Positions 26,764 through 36,064 of a stretch of 64,000 nucleotides of DNA are shown piece by piece. Positions within the stretch are counted from its first letter, which is position 1. The number at the start of each line of letters is the position of its first letter. The position numbers and the translations under genes were made by a program. Origin of the DNA: Competibacter_A sp037045685 (lineage in GTDB: Bacteria; Pseudomonadota; Gammaproteobacteria; Competibacterales; Competibacteraceae); assembly GCA_037045685.1 (NCBI GenBank), contig JBAOII010000039.1, positions 1 through 64,000 of the forward strand, in the 5' to 3' direction. The notes beneath the pieces were generated by a model, which worked only from the letters and a program-made list of their open reading frames with translations, searched no databases and was not told where the DNA came from.

Positions 26764-28152
26764 ATGATCGAACCCGCGCTGTTTCCAACCGATTTCCTGT
26801 GGGGCGCCGCCACCTCGGCCTATCAGATCGAAGGCTCGCCGCTGGCCGACGGTGCCGGCCCCAGCATCTGGCACGAGTTCGCCCACACGCCGGGCCGGAC
26901 CCGCGACGGCGATACCGGCGACGTGGCTTGCGACCATTACCGGCGCTATCGGGAGGATGTGGCGCTGATGGGGGAGTTGGGCCTGAACGCCTACCGCTTC
27001 AGCGCGTCCTGGAGCCGGGTGCTGCCGGAGGGGCGCGGTCGGATTAATCCCCGAGGATTGGGCTTTTACGAGCGGCTGGTGGATGCCTTGCTGGAGCGGG
27101 GTATCCAGCCGATGCTGACGCTGTATCACTGGGATTTGCCGGCGGCGCTGGATCGCCTCGGCGGGTGGGTGAACCCGGATAGTGCCGACTGGTTCGCCGA
27201 TTACGCGCGAGTGCTGTTCCGGGCGCTGGACGACCGGGTGAAACTTTGGGTCACGCTGAACGAGCCGTGGGTGGTGGTGGACGGCGGCTATCTGCACGGC
27301 GTGCTGGCGCCCGGCCAGCGCAACCCCTATGCCGCGCCGGTCGCCGCGCACAATCTATTGCGGGCGCACGCCAAAGCGGTTCAAGCCTATCGCGCCGAAG
27401 GCCGCCATCAAATCGGCTTGGTGGTCAACCTGGAGCCGAAATATCCGGCCACCGAAACGGTCGAGGATTTGAGCGCCACCATGCGGGCGGACGCCTACTG
27501 GAACCGCCACTATCTCGACCCGGTGTTTCTGGGCGGCTATCCGCCGGAACTGCCGGAAATTTTCGACGCGGCGTGGCCGAGTTTTCCCGCCGCCGATTTC
27601 GACCTGATCCGTCAACCGCCAGATTTTCTCGGCATCAACTACTACAGCCGGCAAGTGGTCCGCCACGATCCCGCCGACTGGCCGCTGAATGCCGCCCGGG
27701 TCCGCCAGACCGGCCAGACCCATACCGGCCTGGATTGGGAAGTCTACCCGCAGGGATTGACCGACATTCTGGAATGGGTCGCCGGCCGCTACGGGCCGTT
27801 GCCGCTATATGTCACCGAAAACGGCGCGGCGTTTTACGACCCGCCCCAGGCGGATGGCGGAATCGACGACCCCTTGCGCCGGAGCTATCTGCGCGACCAT
27901 CTGCGCGCCGCTCTGAGCGCGATGCGGAACGGCGTGGATTTGCGCGGCTATTTCGCCTGGTCGCTGCTGGACAACTTCGAATGGGCCTACGGCTATTCCC
28001 AGCGCTTCGGGCTGATCCATGTGGACTACGCGACCCAGCGACGGACGCCCAAGGCCAGCGCCCGATTTTACGCGGAAGTCATTCGCGGCGGCGGCGCGCT
28101 GTTCGCGGAGGGCGCCGCCGGAGAGTGCGCGCCCGCTGGCCGGCCCCGATAG
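26764..28152 (+). CDS. Glycoside hydrolase family 1 beta-glucosidase
   Basis: A 462-residue GH1 enzyme of normal length. The N-terminal FLWGAATSAYQIEG signature, the acid/base glutamate in VTLNEPWVV (about residue 165) and the nucleophile glutamate in LYVTENGAAF (about 357) are all present, as is AWSLLDNFEWAYGYSQRFGL. It hydrolyses beta-glucosides or related sugars in the cytoplasm; no signal peptide is seen. The gene follows the sugar ABC ATPase closely and is probably co-transcribed with it. Confidence 0.93.
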   Translation: MIEPALFPTDFLWGAATSAYQIEGSPLADGAGPSIWHEFAHTPGRTRDGDTGDVACDHYRRYREDVALMGELGLNAYRFSASWSRVLPEGRGRINPRGLGFYERLVDALLERGIQPMLTLYHWDLPAALDRLGGWVNPDSADWFADYARVLFRALDDRVKLWVTLNEPWVVVDGGYLHGVLAPGQRNPYAAPVAAHNLLRAHAKAVQAYRAEGRHQIGLVVNLEPKYPATETVEDLSATMRADAYWNRHYLDPVFLGGYPPELPEIFDAAWPSFPAADFDLIRQPPDFLGINYYSRQVVRHDPADWPLNAARVRQTGQTHTGLDWEVYPQGLTDILEWVAGRYGPLPLYVTENGAAFYDPPQADGGIDDPLRRSYLRDHLRAALSAMRNGVDLRGYFAWSLLDNFEWAYGYSQRFGLIHVDYATQRRTPKASARFYAEVIRGGGALFAEGAAGECAPAGRPR

Positions 28153-28208
28153 CGGACCCGGAAGCGCGCGGCAAAATGGCGAAAAGCGATCAATCATGAG
28201 GATCACTC

Positions 28209-28577
28209 ATGGAGAATGCAACGGTCGCCGACCTCTATGCGCGGGCCTGCCAGCAATGGCGGGAAGCCGTCGAACTGGACCTGCACCGCTCGGAAGATAT
28301 CGTGTACGGCCTCATGCCGCTGTTGGTTCAAGGGCTCGGTCACGACCCCGACCATCTGCCATCCTTGGATCTGCTGAGCGATATGCTGATGGAAGTCGGC
28401 GCCTATGACGAGGCGGTCGAGTTCGCGGAAAAAATGCTCGACTTGGCGCCAGACGACGCGGATTATAAGCAAAAAATGGCTGTGCTCGCCGACGAAGTTG
28501 ACAATCGGCGGCGCGTCGTCCGGGTGTATCTGCACCAGAAGCGTTTGCGCTTGACCAAGGACGCCACCAGCCGCTGA
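28209..28577 (+). CDS. Small helical (TPR-like) protein
   Basis: A 122-residue acidic helical protein with one TPR-like hairpin (MLMEVGAYDEAVEFAEKMLD, about residues 60-79) and a basic C-terminus. I do not recognise a named family. The start ATG 28209 follows GAGGATCACTC. It is 20 nt upstream of the next small gene on the same strand, so the two likely form an operon. Function unknown. Confidence 0.6.
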   Translation: MENATVADLYARACQQWREAVELDLHRSEDIVYGLMPLLVQGLGHDPDHLPSLDLLSDMLMEVGAYDEAVEFAEKMLDLAPDDADYKQKMAVLADEVDNRRRVVRVYLHQKRLRLTKDATSR

Positions 28578-28597
28578 ATTTGCGCGGAGACATCACC

Positions 28598-28990
28598 ATG
28601 GCCAAAGATATCAGCGAACTGTTCGGTCGCGCGGTCGCCAATTTCCGCGCCGAACAGATCCGGCAACAGCCGGTCAAGGAACAGGTATTGACCCGATTGG
28701 AGCGCGATTTCGAAACGGTGAAAGACGAGGTGCGGAAATTGAAGCCGCACATCGAGACGCACCCTACGGTCAACTATTTCTGGATTTTCACCGACCGCAT
28801 CATCGTCGAGTTTCGCGCTGGCCCCAATCGATCCGCCGTCCAGTTGGTCGTGCGGCTCTACCATCCGGAGAACGACTTGGTCAAGCACGGCATGTATGGC
28901 TACCTGCCGTGCGGCTACGAGATGCCGCTGGCCGACGTGGACGAAGCGGTGGAATTTTTCGCCACCCAGTGCGGCAAGCTGCTGGCTTGA
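28598..28990 (+). CDS. Conserved hypothetical protein
   Basis: A 130-residue soluble protein starting at ATG 28598 with GCGGAG upstream. The first half is helical and charged (FETVKDEVRKLKPHIETH). The second half looks like beta strands (VNYFWIFTDRIIVEFRAG, then SAVQLVVRLYHPENDL). No motif tells its job. It pairs with the preceding 122-residue gene. Confidence 0.6.
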   Translation: MAKDISELFGRAVANFRAEQIRQQPVKEQVLTRLERDFETVKDEVRKLKPHIETHPTVNYFWIFTDRIIVEFRAGPNRSAVQLVVRLYHPENDLVKHGMYGYLPCGYEMPLADVDEAVEFFATQCGKLLA

Positions 28991-29020
28991 GCTTTCCGCC
29001 GCTGGCGACATCGCCGACGG

Positions 29021-30046
29021 CTAGCGGCCCGGCTGGTAAATCTGATCGAAGGTTCCGCCATCCTTGAAATGCGCGGCCTGCGCTTTGGCCCAACCGCCGA
29101 ACGCCTCATCGACCGTGAACAGTTGCAATTGCGGAAATCGCTCCCGATGGCGTTCGGCCACCGCCGGATCCCGAGGGCGGTAATAGTGCTTGGCCGCCAA
29201 TTCTTGGCCTTCCGGGCTATAGAGATAGTCGAGGTATGCCTGAGCCGCCGCACGGGTGCCGCGCTTGTCGGCGATCTTGTCCACCAGCGCCACCGGCGGC
29301 TCGGCCAGAACGCTGATCGAGGGCATCACGATCTCGAAATCGTCCTTGCCCATCTCCTTGACCGCCAGAAACGCTTCGTTTTCCCACGCCAGCAACACGT
29401 CGCCGATCTCGCGTTCCACGAAGGTGGTGGTGGAGCCGCGAGCGCCGGAATCCAGCACCGGGACGTTGCGGTACAAGCGGGAAACGAAGTCGCGCGCCTT
29501 GGCTTCGTCGCCGCCGGGCTGGCGCAGCGCGTAACCCCAGGCCGCCAGATAGTTCCAGCGCGCGCCGCCCGAGGTCTTGGGGTTGGGGGTGACCACGCTC
29601 ACCCCCGGCTTCACCAAGTCGCCCCAGTCCTTGATGCCCTTGGGATTGCCCTTGCGCACCAGAAACACGATGGTCGAGGTATAGGGCGAGCTGTTGTGCG
29701 GCAGCCGTCGCTGCCAGTCGGCCGGCAACAGGCCGCCCTTGGCGCTGATCTCGTCGATGTCGTAGGCCAGCGCCAGCGTGACCATGTCCGCTTCGAGACC
29801 GTCGATCACCGAGCGGGCCTGCTTGCCGGAACCGCCGTGCGATTGCCGGACCGTCACCGCATCGCCGGTCTTGGCCTGCCAGAACTTGCCGAACGCCGCG
29901 TTGAAGTCGCTGTAAAACTCGCGGGTGGGATCGTAGGACACGTTCAGGAGGGTGATGGTGTTGCCCGCCGCGCGAGCGTCGGTCACGAAACCTGGACTCA
30001 ATGCCAGCAACAGCGCGGCGATCCAGAAAAAACGTTGATGAGTCAT
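29021..30046 (-). CDS. Sulfate/thiosulfate ABC transporter substrate-binding protein
   Basis: A 341-residue periplasmic binding protein. Its signal peptide (FFWIAALLLALSPGFVTDARA) precedes ITLLNVSYDPTREFY. Other Sbp/CysP motifs are QSHGGSGKQARSVIDGL, ALAYDIDEISAKGGLL, TPNPKTSGGARWNYLAAWGY and VLLAWENEAFLA. It binds sulfate or thiosulfate for the CysTWA importer. Those permease and ATPase genes are not adjacent, so this is an orphan binding protein here. The start is ATG 30046 with AAGGAATA upstream; an AT-rich promoter region follows to 30200. Confidence 0.9.
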   Translation of the reverse strand: MTHQRFFWIAALLLALSPGFVTDARAAGNTITLLNVSYDPTREFYSDFNAAFGKFWQAKTGDAVTVRQSHGGSGKQARSVIDGLEADMVTLALAYDIDEISAKGGLLPADWQRRLPHNSSPYTSTIVFLVRKGNPKGIKDWGDLVKPGVSVVTPNPKTSGGARWNYLAAWGYALRQPGGDEAKARDFVSRLYRNVPVLDSGARGSTTTFVEREIGDVLLAWENEAFLAVKEMGKDDFEIVMPSISVLAEPPVALVDKIADKRGTRAAAQAYLDYLYSPEGQELAAKHYYRPRDPAVAERHRERFPQLQLFTVDEAFGGWAKAQAAHFKDGGTFDQIYQPGR

Positions 30047-30148
30047 GGAGATATTCCTTATTATGGATGGAACTGGCCGATCGGTTTCGGCACGCCGATC
30101 CAAGCATTGCCGGATCGGCTTTCGCGCGGATTTCAATATATACGAGCT

Positions 30149-30166
30149 CCTTTATATAAATAAAGG
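30149..30166. promoter_or_regulatory. AT-rich inverted repeat upstream of the sulfate-binding protein gene
   Basis: CCTTTAT and ATAAAGG form a perfect 7-bp inverted repeat with a 4-nt loop, inside a strongly AT-rich stretch (about 30137-30200) unlike the surrounding GC-rich DNA. It lies about 100 nt upstream of the sulfate-binding protein start and could be part of its promoter or operator. Confidence 0.4.
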
Positions 30167-30200
30167 ATAAATAATTTTATTATTATTCTATTTAGTCATA

Positions 30201-30367
30201 TTAGCATGTCCAATTCCGCCACGCTCTGGAATCGGGTGACCACGAAGTAGCGCTCCATGTCCAGCGACAGCAGCGCGCAATCGGCGGCGGTGACGAAATC
30301 TCGCGCTGGCCAAACCCGGTGCCGACACAACCCAAGCGGCGGCAAACGGCCCAAGCGGCGACGGGGA
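30201..30367. other. Unassigned stretch downstream of the aldo/keto reductase
   Basis: On the minus strand a short frame reads RDFVTAADCALLSLDMERYF followed by VVTRFQSVAELD. It looks protein-like but has no visible start and matches nothing I recognise. It could be the remnant of a lost gene. Confidence 0.25.
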
Positions 30368-31153
30368 TCACCCTCTCAACGCTTCTTCTGCCGCCACGTT
30401 CGCCCGCAGGTGCGCCGGATCGAGCGTGCCGACCACCGCGCTGCTCGCGCCCGGCTCGGCGAAAATCAGGCGCAGCGCCGCCAACACCGGATCGGCTTCC
30501 GCCACCTGGTCGAGATGGCCGCCGAGCAAAGCCTTCTTGATCAGCACGCCCTTGTCGGCGGCGCCGGCGGCTCGAATCACCGGCAATTCCTCCCGCTGGC
30601 GCAGGTTGTAAGTCACCATCACCAGATCGCAGCATTCGACCGCGCGCAGCCCGCCGGCGACGGTCTTGGTGGACATTCCCACCGCCCGCACCCAACCCGC
30701 CCGCTTGAGGTCCAGCAAGGTCGGCAGCACCGCTTCCCGCTCCAGAATGCTCAAATCATCGCCATCGGAATGAATCAGCACCGCATCTAACGCCTCCACT
30801 CCCAGTCGCCGCAGGCTGCGCTCCACGCTGGCGCGAGTGGCGGCGGCGGAAAAATCGAAGCGGGAAACGCCGTCGTCAAATTCCTCGCCCACCTTGGTGA
30901 CGACAACCCAATCCCGCCGGCATTGCCGCAACAGCCGGCCCAGCCGCTCCTCGCTCGCGCCGTAGGCCGGCGCGGTATCCAGCAGGTTGATCCCCAAGTC
31001 CCAAGCCGTCTCCAACAGCGCCAGAGCATCCCGATCCGACGGCAACTCGAACGCCCGAGGGTATTTGACCCCCTGGTTGCGGCCGAATTTGACCGTCCCC
31101 AAGCCCAGCGGGCTGACCCGCAGGCCGGTCGCCCCCAGCGGCCTTAGCTCCAC
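30368..31153 (-). CDS. Aldo/keto reductase
   Basis: A 261-residue AKR barrel protein starting at GTG 31153, overlapping the end of the FAD oxidoreductase gene by 10 nt. Motifs include LRPLGATGLRVSPLGLGTVK, the Asp-Tyr site INLLDTAPAYGASEERLG, the catalytic Lys in VVVTKVG and GVLIKKALLGGHL. It probably reduces an aldehyde with NADPH; the substrate is unknown. It is somewhat shorter than many AKRs (about 280-330). Last gene of the hldE operon. Confidence 0.83.
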   Translation of the reverse strand: MELRPLGATGLRVSPLGLGTVKFGRNQGVKYPRAFELPSDRDALALLETAWDLGINLLDTAPAYGASEERLGRLLRQCRRDWVVVTKVGEEFDDGVSRFDFSAAATRASVERSLRRLGVEALDAVLIHSDGDDLSILEREAVLPTLLDLKRAGWVRAVGMSTKTVAGGLRAVECCDLVMVTYNLRQREELPVIRAAGAADKGVLIKKALLGGHLDQVAEADPVLAALRLIFAEPGASSAVVGTLDPAHLRANVAAEEALRG

Positions 31154-32343
31154 TCCAAATCCTCTCGATCCCAGGGATACATCGCCACTTCCGGGCGCGG
31201 CCAGTCGGCCAAAATCCGCAAATCGGCCGGCTTGGGCCGCAAATCCAAGGTCCGCAACACCTGCTCCACTCGCTCCGCCAACAGCGGCGTCAGCGACAGC
31301 TTGGTCGGCCATACCGCCAGCGTTCTGCCGTCGCGAAACACGTTGGGGCCGGGCGGTCGCGCCCCGCTCGACTGCCAAGCCTCGGCCCGCTTCACGGTGA
31401 ACGTGGCGAATTCCACCCGCGACCACTCCGCCCACGGCAACAGGGTGGCCAGCTCCCGCCGCGCCGCGCGAATCTGCTCCGCGCGGTCGCGCTTGATGCC
31501 CTCTTCGGCCAACCCGCCGCCGAGATACCAGACCATTCGGCCCGTGGCGTCGTAGTGGGTGGTGACGGTCAGGCGCGGCACCTCGCTGGCCCCGGCGCAG
31601 TGCGCGTACAGGTGTCCCGGCAAACCGGGGCCGCGCGCCAGCACCATGTGCAGGGGCCGCAGTTGCATCGCCGCCCACGGCAACGCCGAGTTGCCGGCTC
31701 CGGCGGCGAACACCGTGCAGGTCGGGCGAATCACCAGGGTCGGCCGTTGCGGGTGGCGCAGGGTGATCGCGCCATCGCCGGAGGGGACCGCCGGACCCTG
31801 GCAGAGCACGATGGCCTCCCGCTGTTGTTCGGCCAGCACCGACAGCACCGAAGCGATGTCGATGATCGGCTCGTCCAGCCGATACACCGTGCCCCGGAAC
31901 GCCGGGTGCCGCAAGGCCGGCGGATAGTCGCCCGTCCCGACCCCCGCCGCCACTTTTTCCATGCGGCTGCGCAGCAACCGGCTGGCGAAGAACGCCACCA
32001 GCCGGGAGGTCGGCGAGCGCGTCGCCCACAGATATTGGTGCTCGGCCAGCAGCGCCGCGCCCTGCAAATCGACTTGGCCATGGCCGCTCAGGCTGCGCCG
32101 CCACAGCGCCGGCATCTCGGCGACCGCCTTCGCGGCCTCGCTCACCTGCCCGCGCAGCGAGTATTTGGCGCCGCCGTGAATGATGCCCTGGGAGCAAATG
32201 GTCTGGCCGGCGCCCAAGCGTTCGCTCTCGATCATCAGCGCCCCATAACCACGCTGGCGCAACCGGGCCAACAACCACAGGCCGGCGATACCGCCGCCGA
32301 TGATGGCGACATCGACCGTAATGACGTTATTGGTGACTTTCAT
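31144..32343 (-). CDS. FAD-dependent oxidoreductase (glycerol-3-phosphate dehydrogenase/DAO-like)
   Basis: A 399-residue DAO-superfamily flavoprotein. The N-terminal dinucleotide fold is VDVAIIGGGIAGLWLLARL; GAGQTICSQGIIHGGAKYSL and an FAAGAGN motif follow. The start ATG overlaps the hldE stop (ATGA at 32340-32343), so it is translationally coupled. Substrate unknown. Its place between hldE and an aldo/keto reductase hints at sugar or cell-surface metabolism, but this is inference. Confidence 0.8.
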   Translation of the reverse strand: MKVTNNVITVDVAIIGGGIAGLWLLARLRQRGYGALMIESERLGAGQTICSQGIIHGGAKYSLRGQVSEAAKAVAEMPALWRRSLSGHGQVDLQGAALLAEHQYLWATRSPTSRLVAFFASRLLRSRMEKVAAGVGTGDYPPALRHPAFRGTVYRLDEPIIDIASVLSVLAEQQREAIVLCQGPAVPSGDGAITLRHPQRPTLVIRPTCTVFAAGAGNSALPWAAMQLRPLHMVLARGPGLPGHLYAHCAGASEVPRLTVTTHYDATGRMVWYLGGGLAEEGIKRDRAEQIRAARRELATLLPWAEWSRVEFATFTVKRAEAWQSSGARPPGPNVFRDGRTLAVWPTKLSLTPLLAERVEQVLRTLDLRPKPADLRILADWPRPEVAMYPWDREDLEWS

Positions 32344-33768
32344 GGTCGGTTCAAAATCCGTGCGATGGTGCTGGTGGTCGAACAGCCTTCGATGTAATCC
32401 ATGACCACGACTTGGCCGCCCGCCTCCCAGACGCAGCGGTTGCCGGGGATGTTAGCGGGATCGTTGTCGCCCCCCTTGACCAGATAATCGGGCTTGACCG
32501 CGCAAATCAGCCGTTCCGGGGTGTCCTCTTCAAACGGCACCACCCAATCCACGACCGACAGTCCGGCCAGCACCCGCATCCGCTGCCACATCGGGTTGAC
32601 CGGTCGATCCGCGCCCTTGAGCCGGCGCACCGACGCATCGTCGTTCACCGCCACGATCAGCCGGCTCCCCAACCGCTTGGCCTGTTCGAGATAGGCGACG
32701 TGACCGGCGTGCAGGATATCGAAGCAGCCGTTGGTCATGACGATGGTCTCGCCGTGCGTCTTGGCGTCCGCCACCGCCTGCAGCAAGTGCGCTTCCTCCA
32801 ATACTCCGCGCGGCGGTTCGTCGTGCGCGTACACGGCCCGGCGCAACTCGGACACGGTGACGCTGGCGGTGCCCAGCTTGCCGACCACGATGCCGGCGGC
32901 CAGATTGGCCAGCAGCGTCGCCTCCGGGAAGCCCAGCCCGGCGGCCAAGCCCGGCGGCCAAGGTGGCGATCACGGTATCGCCGGCTCCGGTCACGTCGTA
33001 CACCTCGCGAGCGCGAGCGGCCAGATGCAGCGGTTCGGCGGTTTTTTGGATCAAGGTCATGCCTTGCTCACCACGGGTGATCAGCAAAGCGTCCAGCTCC
33101 AGATCCCGGCGCAGCGCCTCGCCCTTGCCCACCAGCTCCGCCTCGTCGCGGCACGGCCCGACGACGGCTTCGAGTTCCGCCAGATTGGGCGTCAGCAGGG
33201 TCGCGCCGCGATAGCGGCCGAAATCGCGGCCCTTGGGGTCGACCAAAACCGGCTTGCCGGCGATCCGGGCGGCCAGGATGTAGTGCTCGATCTCGCGCAG
33301 CGCGCCCTTGCCATAGTCGGACAGCACCACGACGGCGGTTTCCGGCAGGCGGGCGACGAACAGGTCTTGCAGGGCCGCCGGCTCCAATCCGGGAAAGCCG
33401 TCCTCGAAATCCAACCGCAGCAGTTGCTGGTTGCGGCTCAGCACCCGCAGCTTGGTGATGGTGGCTTGGCCGGGCAAGCGAACCAGCTCGCAACCCACCC
33501 CCAGCCGGCGCAATTTGGTTTCCAGCACGCCGGCGGCCTCGTCGGCGCCGGCGACGCCGAGCACCCGGACCTGGCCGCCCAGGGTGGCGACGTTGACCGC
33601 CACGTTGGCCGCGCCGCCGGGACGCTCCTCGACCTCCTCGACCTTGACCACCGGCACCGGCGCCTCCGGCGAAATGCGCGCGGCGGGACCGTGCCAGTAG
33701 CGGTCCAGCATCACGTCGCCGACGATCAAGACCCGCGCTCCTTCAAATCGGGGAATAAGGGGTTTCAT
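32340..33768 (-). CDS. hldE: Bifunctional heptose kinase/adenylyltransferase HldE (frameshifted)
   Basis: About 475 residues once an extra T near 32945 is ignored, the normal HldE length. The N-terminal ribokinase domain has DVMLDRYWHGPAARISPEAP, GGAANVAVN and the catalytic YDVTGAGDTVIATLAAGL. The C-terminal nucleotidyltransferase has TNGCFDILHAGHVAYLEQAK and LVKGGDNDP. It makes ADP-heptose for the lipopolysaccharide core. An intact copy is expected for a core gene, so a sequencing error is the likely cause of the shift. It is divergent from msbA, another LPS gene. Confidence 0.9.
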
Positions 33769-33888
33769 CGACTCACGGGGAACTGTTTCAGAAGAGTCCC
33801 ATGATAGCATGGCCGATCATGGGACTTTATCGCTAAGTCCGTCCCGGTTACCCCCATCGCGTTCGCCGCCATCTCGACATTCGACGCC

Positions 33889-35646
33889 ATGAACAACAAG
33901 GACCTGTATTTGCGGCTGCTGGGCTACGTTCGCCCGTACACCCGGATTTTCGCGCTTTCGCTGGCCGGCACGACGGTGGTGGCCATCACCGAACCGCTGG
34001 TCGCGGCCCTGATCAAGCCGCTGCTGGACGGCAGTTTCGTCGAAAAAGACCCGTATTCGATCCGCGTGATGCCGCTGTTGCTGGTGACGGTCTTCATCGT
34101 CCGGGGCATCGCCGATTTCGTGGGTTCGGTGGCGATGAACTGGATCGCTCATCGGGTGGTGATGGACTTGCGCGACGGGCTGTTCGCGCGGCTGCTGACG
34201 CTGCCGACCCGCCACTTCGACGATCACTCCGCCGGCACCCTGCTGTCGCGGCTGACCTACGATGTCACCCAGGTGATGACCGCCTCCACGCAAGCGCTGG
34301 TGACGCTGGTCCGGGACGGGCTGGCGGTGGTCGGGCTGCTGGCCTGGATGCTGTACCTGAACTGGCAACTGTCGCTGCTGGCGTTCCTGATCGCCCCCGG
34401 CATCGGCCTGATCATGCGCGTCATCAGCCAGCGGTTGCGGCGCTTGAGCCGGGAGTTGCAGGAACTGATGGGCGAGATGACCCGCGTCATCGACGAGGTC
34501 CTGCAAGGCCACAAGGTGATCAAGATTTTCGGCGGGCAGGACTACGAGCGGAACCGCTTCAACCGGGTCAACAACCGGGTGCGCCAGTTCAACCTGAAGC
34601 TGGTCGCCGCCTCGGAAGGCAGCGGACCGCTGGTGCAACTGCTGGCGATCATCGCCCTGGGTTCGATGATCTATCTGGCCTCCCTGCAATCGGCCGCCGA
34701 CCAGATCACGGTCGGCGGTTTCGTCTCCCTGTTCGGGGCGATGGCGATGCTGCTGGCGCCGATCAAGCGGCTGACCAAAGTCAACGAGCAGTTGCAGCGC
34801 GGGCTGGCGGCGGCGGAATCCATTTTCGCCCTGCTGGACGAGCCGCCGGAGCCGGATCGGGGCACCCGCGCCATCGGCCGCGCCGTCGGTCGCGTCAGCT
34901 TCCGCGCGGTCAGCCACCGCTACCGCGCCGAGGGCGCCGAGGTCGTTCGCCGGCTGAGCCTGGAGGTGCATCCCGGCGAGACCATCGCGCTGGTCGGTCC
35001 CTCCGGCAGCGGCAAGACCACTTTGATGAGCCTGCTGCCCCGGTTTTACGAGCCGGACAGCGGCGATATCCTGCTGGACGGCGCACCGATCCGCGAGTTG
35101 CGGCTGGCCGAGCTGCGGGCCAACATCGCCTACGTCAGCCAGGACATCGTGCTGTTCAACGACACCGTGGCCGCCAACATCGCCTACGGCGCCGGCTTCC
35201 GGGCCGATGAAGCCGATCTCGTCCGGGCGGCCGAACGGGCGCACGCCATGGAGTTCATCCGCGAGCTGCCCCAAGGTCTCCACACCTTGATCGGCGAAAA
35301 CGGGGCGCGGCTATCGGGCGGCCAGCGCCAGCGTATCGCCATCGCCCGCGCGCTGCTCAAGAACGCGCCGATCCTGATCCTCGACGAGGCGACTTCCGCG
35401 CTGGACACCCAATCCGAGCGCAAGGTCCAACAGGCGCTCGACGCCTTGCGCGAAGGCCGCACCGCTTTTGTCATCGCTCACCGCCTGTCCACCATCGAAA
35501 CCGCCGACCGCATCGTGGTGCTCGACAAAGGCAGCATCGCCGAGATCGGCACGCACGCCGAGCTGCTGGCCCGTGGAGGGCTGTATGCCAGCCTGTATCA
35601 AATGCAGGCGCATGGTGTGCGAGCAACAAAGTTGCATTCTCCATAA
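33889..35646 (+). CDS. msbA: Lipid A export ABC transporter MsbA
   Basis: A 585-residue fused transporter. It has about six transmembrane helices in the first 320 residues, then an ATPase domain with Walker A GPSGSGKTTLM, Q-loop YVSQDIVLF, signature LSGGQRQRIAIARALL, Walker B LILDEATSALD and H-loop IAHRLSTIE. It flips lipid A-core across the inner membrane. Length and motifs are standard. It is divergent from hldE with a gap of about 120 bp, a common pairing of LPS genes. Confidence 0.93.
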   Translation: MNNKDLYLRLLGYVRPYTRIFALSLAGTTVVAITEPLVAALIKPLLDGSFVEKDPYSIRVMPLLLVTVFIVRGIADFVGSVAMNWIAHRVVMDLRDGLFARLLTLPTRHFDDHSAGTLLSRLTYDVTQVMTASTQALVTLVRDGLAVVGLLAWMLYLNWQLSLLAFLIAPGIGLIMRVISQRLRRLSRELQELMGEMTRVIDEVLQGHKVIKIFGGQDYERNRFNRVNNRVRQFNLKLVAASEGSGPLVQLLAIIALGSMIYLASLQSAADQITVGGFVSLFGAMAMLLAPIKRLTKVNEQLQRGLAAAESIFALLDEPPEPDRGTRAIGRAVGRVSFRAVSHRYRAEGAEVVRRLSLEVHPGETIALVGPSGSGKTTLMSLLPRFYEPDSGDILLDGAPIRELRLAELRANIAYVSQDIVLFNDTVAANIAYGAGFRADEADLVRAAERAHAMEFIRELPQGLHTLIGENGARLSGGQRQRIAIARALLKNAPILILDEATSALDTQSERKVQQALDALREGRTAFVIAHRLSTIETADRIVVLDKGSIAEIGTHAELLARGGLYASLYQMQAHGVRATKLHSP

Positions 35647-35714
35647 AATTATTTTCAAATACGCAACAAACCATAATGTAATCGGTCTAATTTTTTATTT
35701 CGCTTGTGGTATGG

Positions 35715-35945
35715 ATGATGTGCGGCAACACCGATTTTTCCAAAAAGCTGGCCCCCCTTCTGCGCCAAGCCTTCCGGCAAGGTCTTGAGGCGGCCACCCG
35801 GAACGAGGACCGAAACCCCTACGTTCCCAACAGCCATCTCTACCACGCCTGGATCGCGGGGTGGGCGATGCTCGCCCGCGGCTGGTGCGACGAGTTTCGG
35901 CTGTCCCAATCCCCGCCCATCCACCTCAAGCCGGGCAGGCTCTGA
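35715..35945 (+). CDS. Ribosome modulation factor-like small protein
   Basis: A 76-residue protein from ATG 35715 (ATG 35718 is equally possible). The segment RQAFRQGLEAATR, then NPYVPNSHLYHAWIAGW, fits the spacing of ribosome modulation factor (Arg/Gly-rich helix, C/N-P-Y, aromatic W-x-x-G-W). RMF dimerises 70S ribosomes in stationary phase. The C-terminal tail differs from E. coli RMF, and no strong ribosome site is visible. The family call rests on this pattern alone. Confidence 0.5.
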   Translation: MMCGNTDFSKKLAPLLRQAFRQGLEAATRNEDRNPYVPNSHLYHAWIAGWAMLARGWCDEFRLSQSPPIHLKPGRL

Positions 35946-36064
35946 CGCGACCCGTCGATTCTGGCGCCAACCGGGGCCGCGCGCGTCCCGCCGTACCGCG
36001 CACAGCCCCCGAGCAGCAAAATGCTACACTTCGCGCATCCCCCCAACCCACACTAGAATCGAGT

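Noticed and set aside
32530..32944. HldE kinase-frame tail reading on to 32530
   Set aside because: After TLAAGL the residues become Arg/Gly-rich and lose the fold; the nucleotidyltransferase motifs continue in the next frame, so this is read-through after a one-base insertion.
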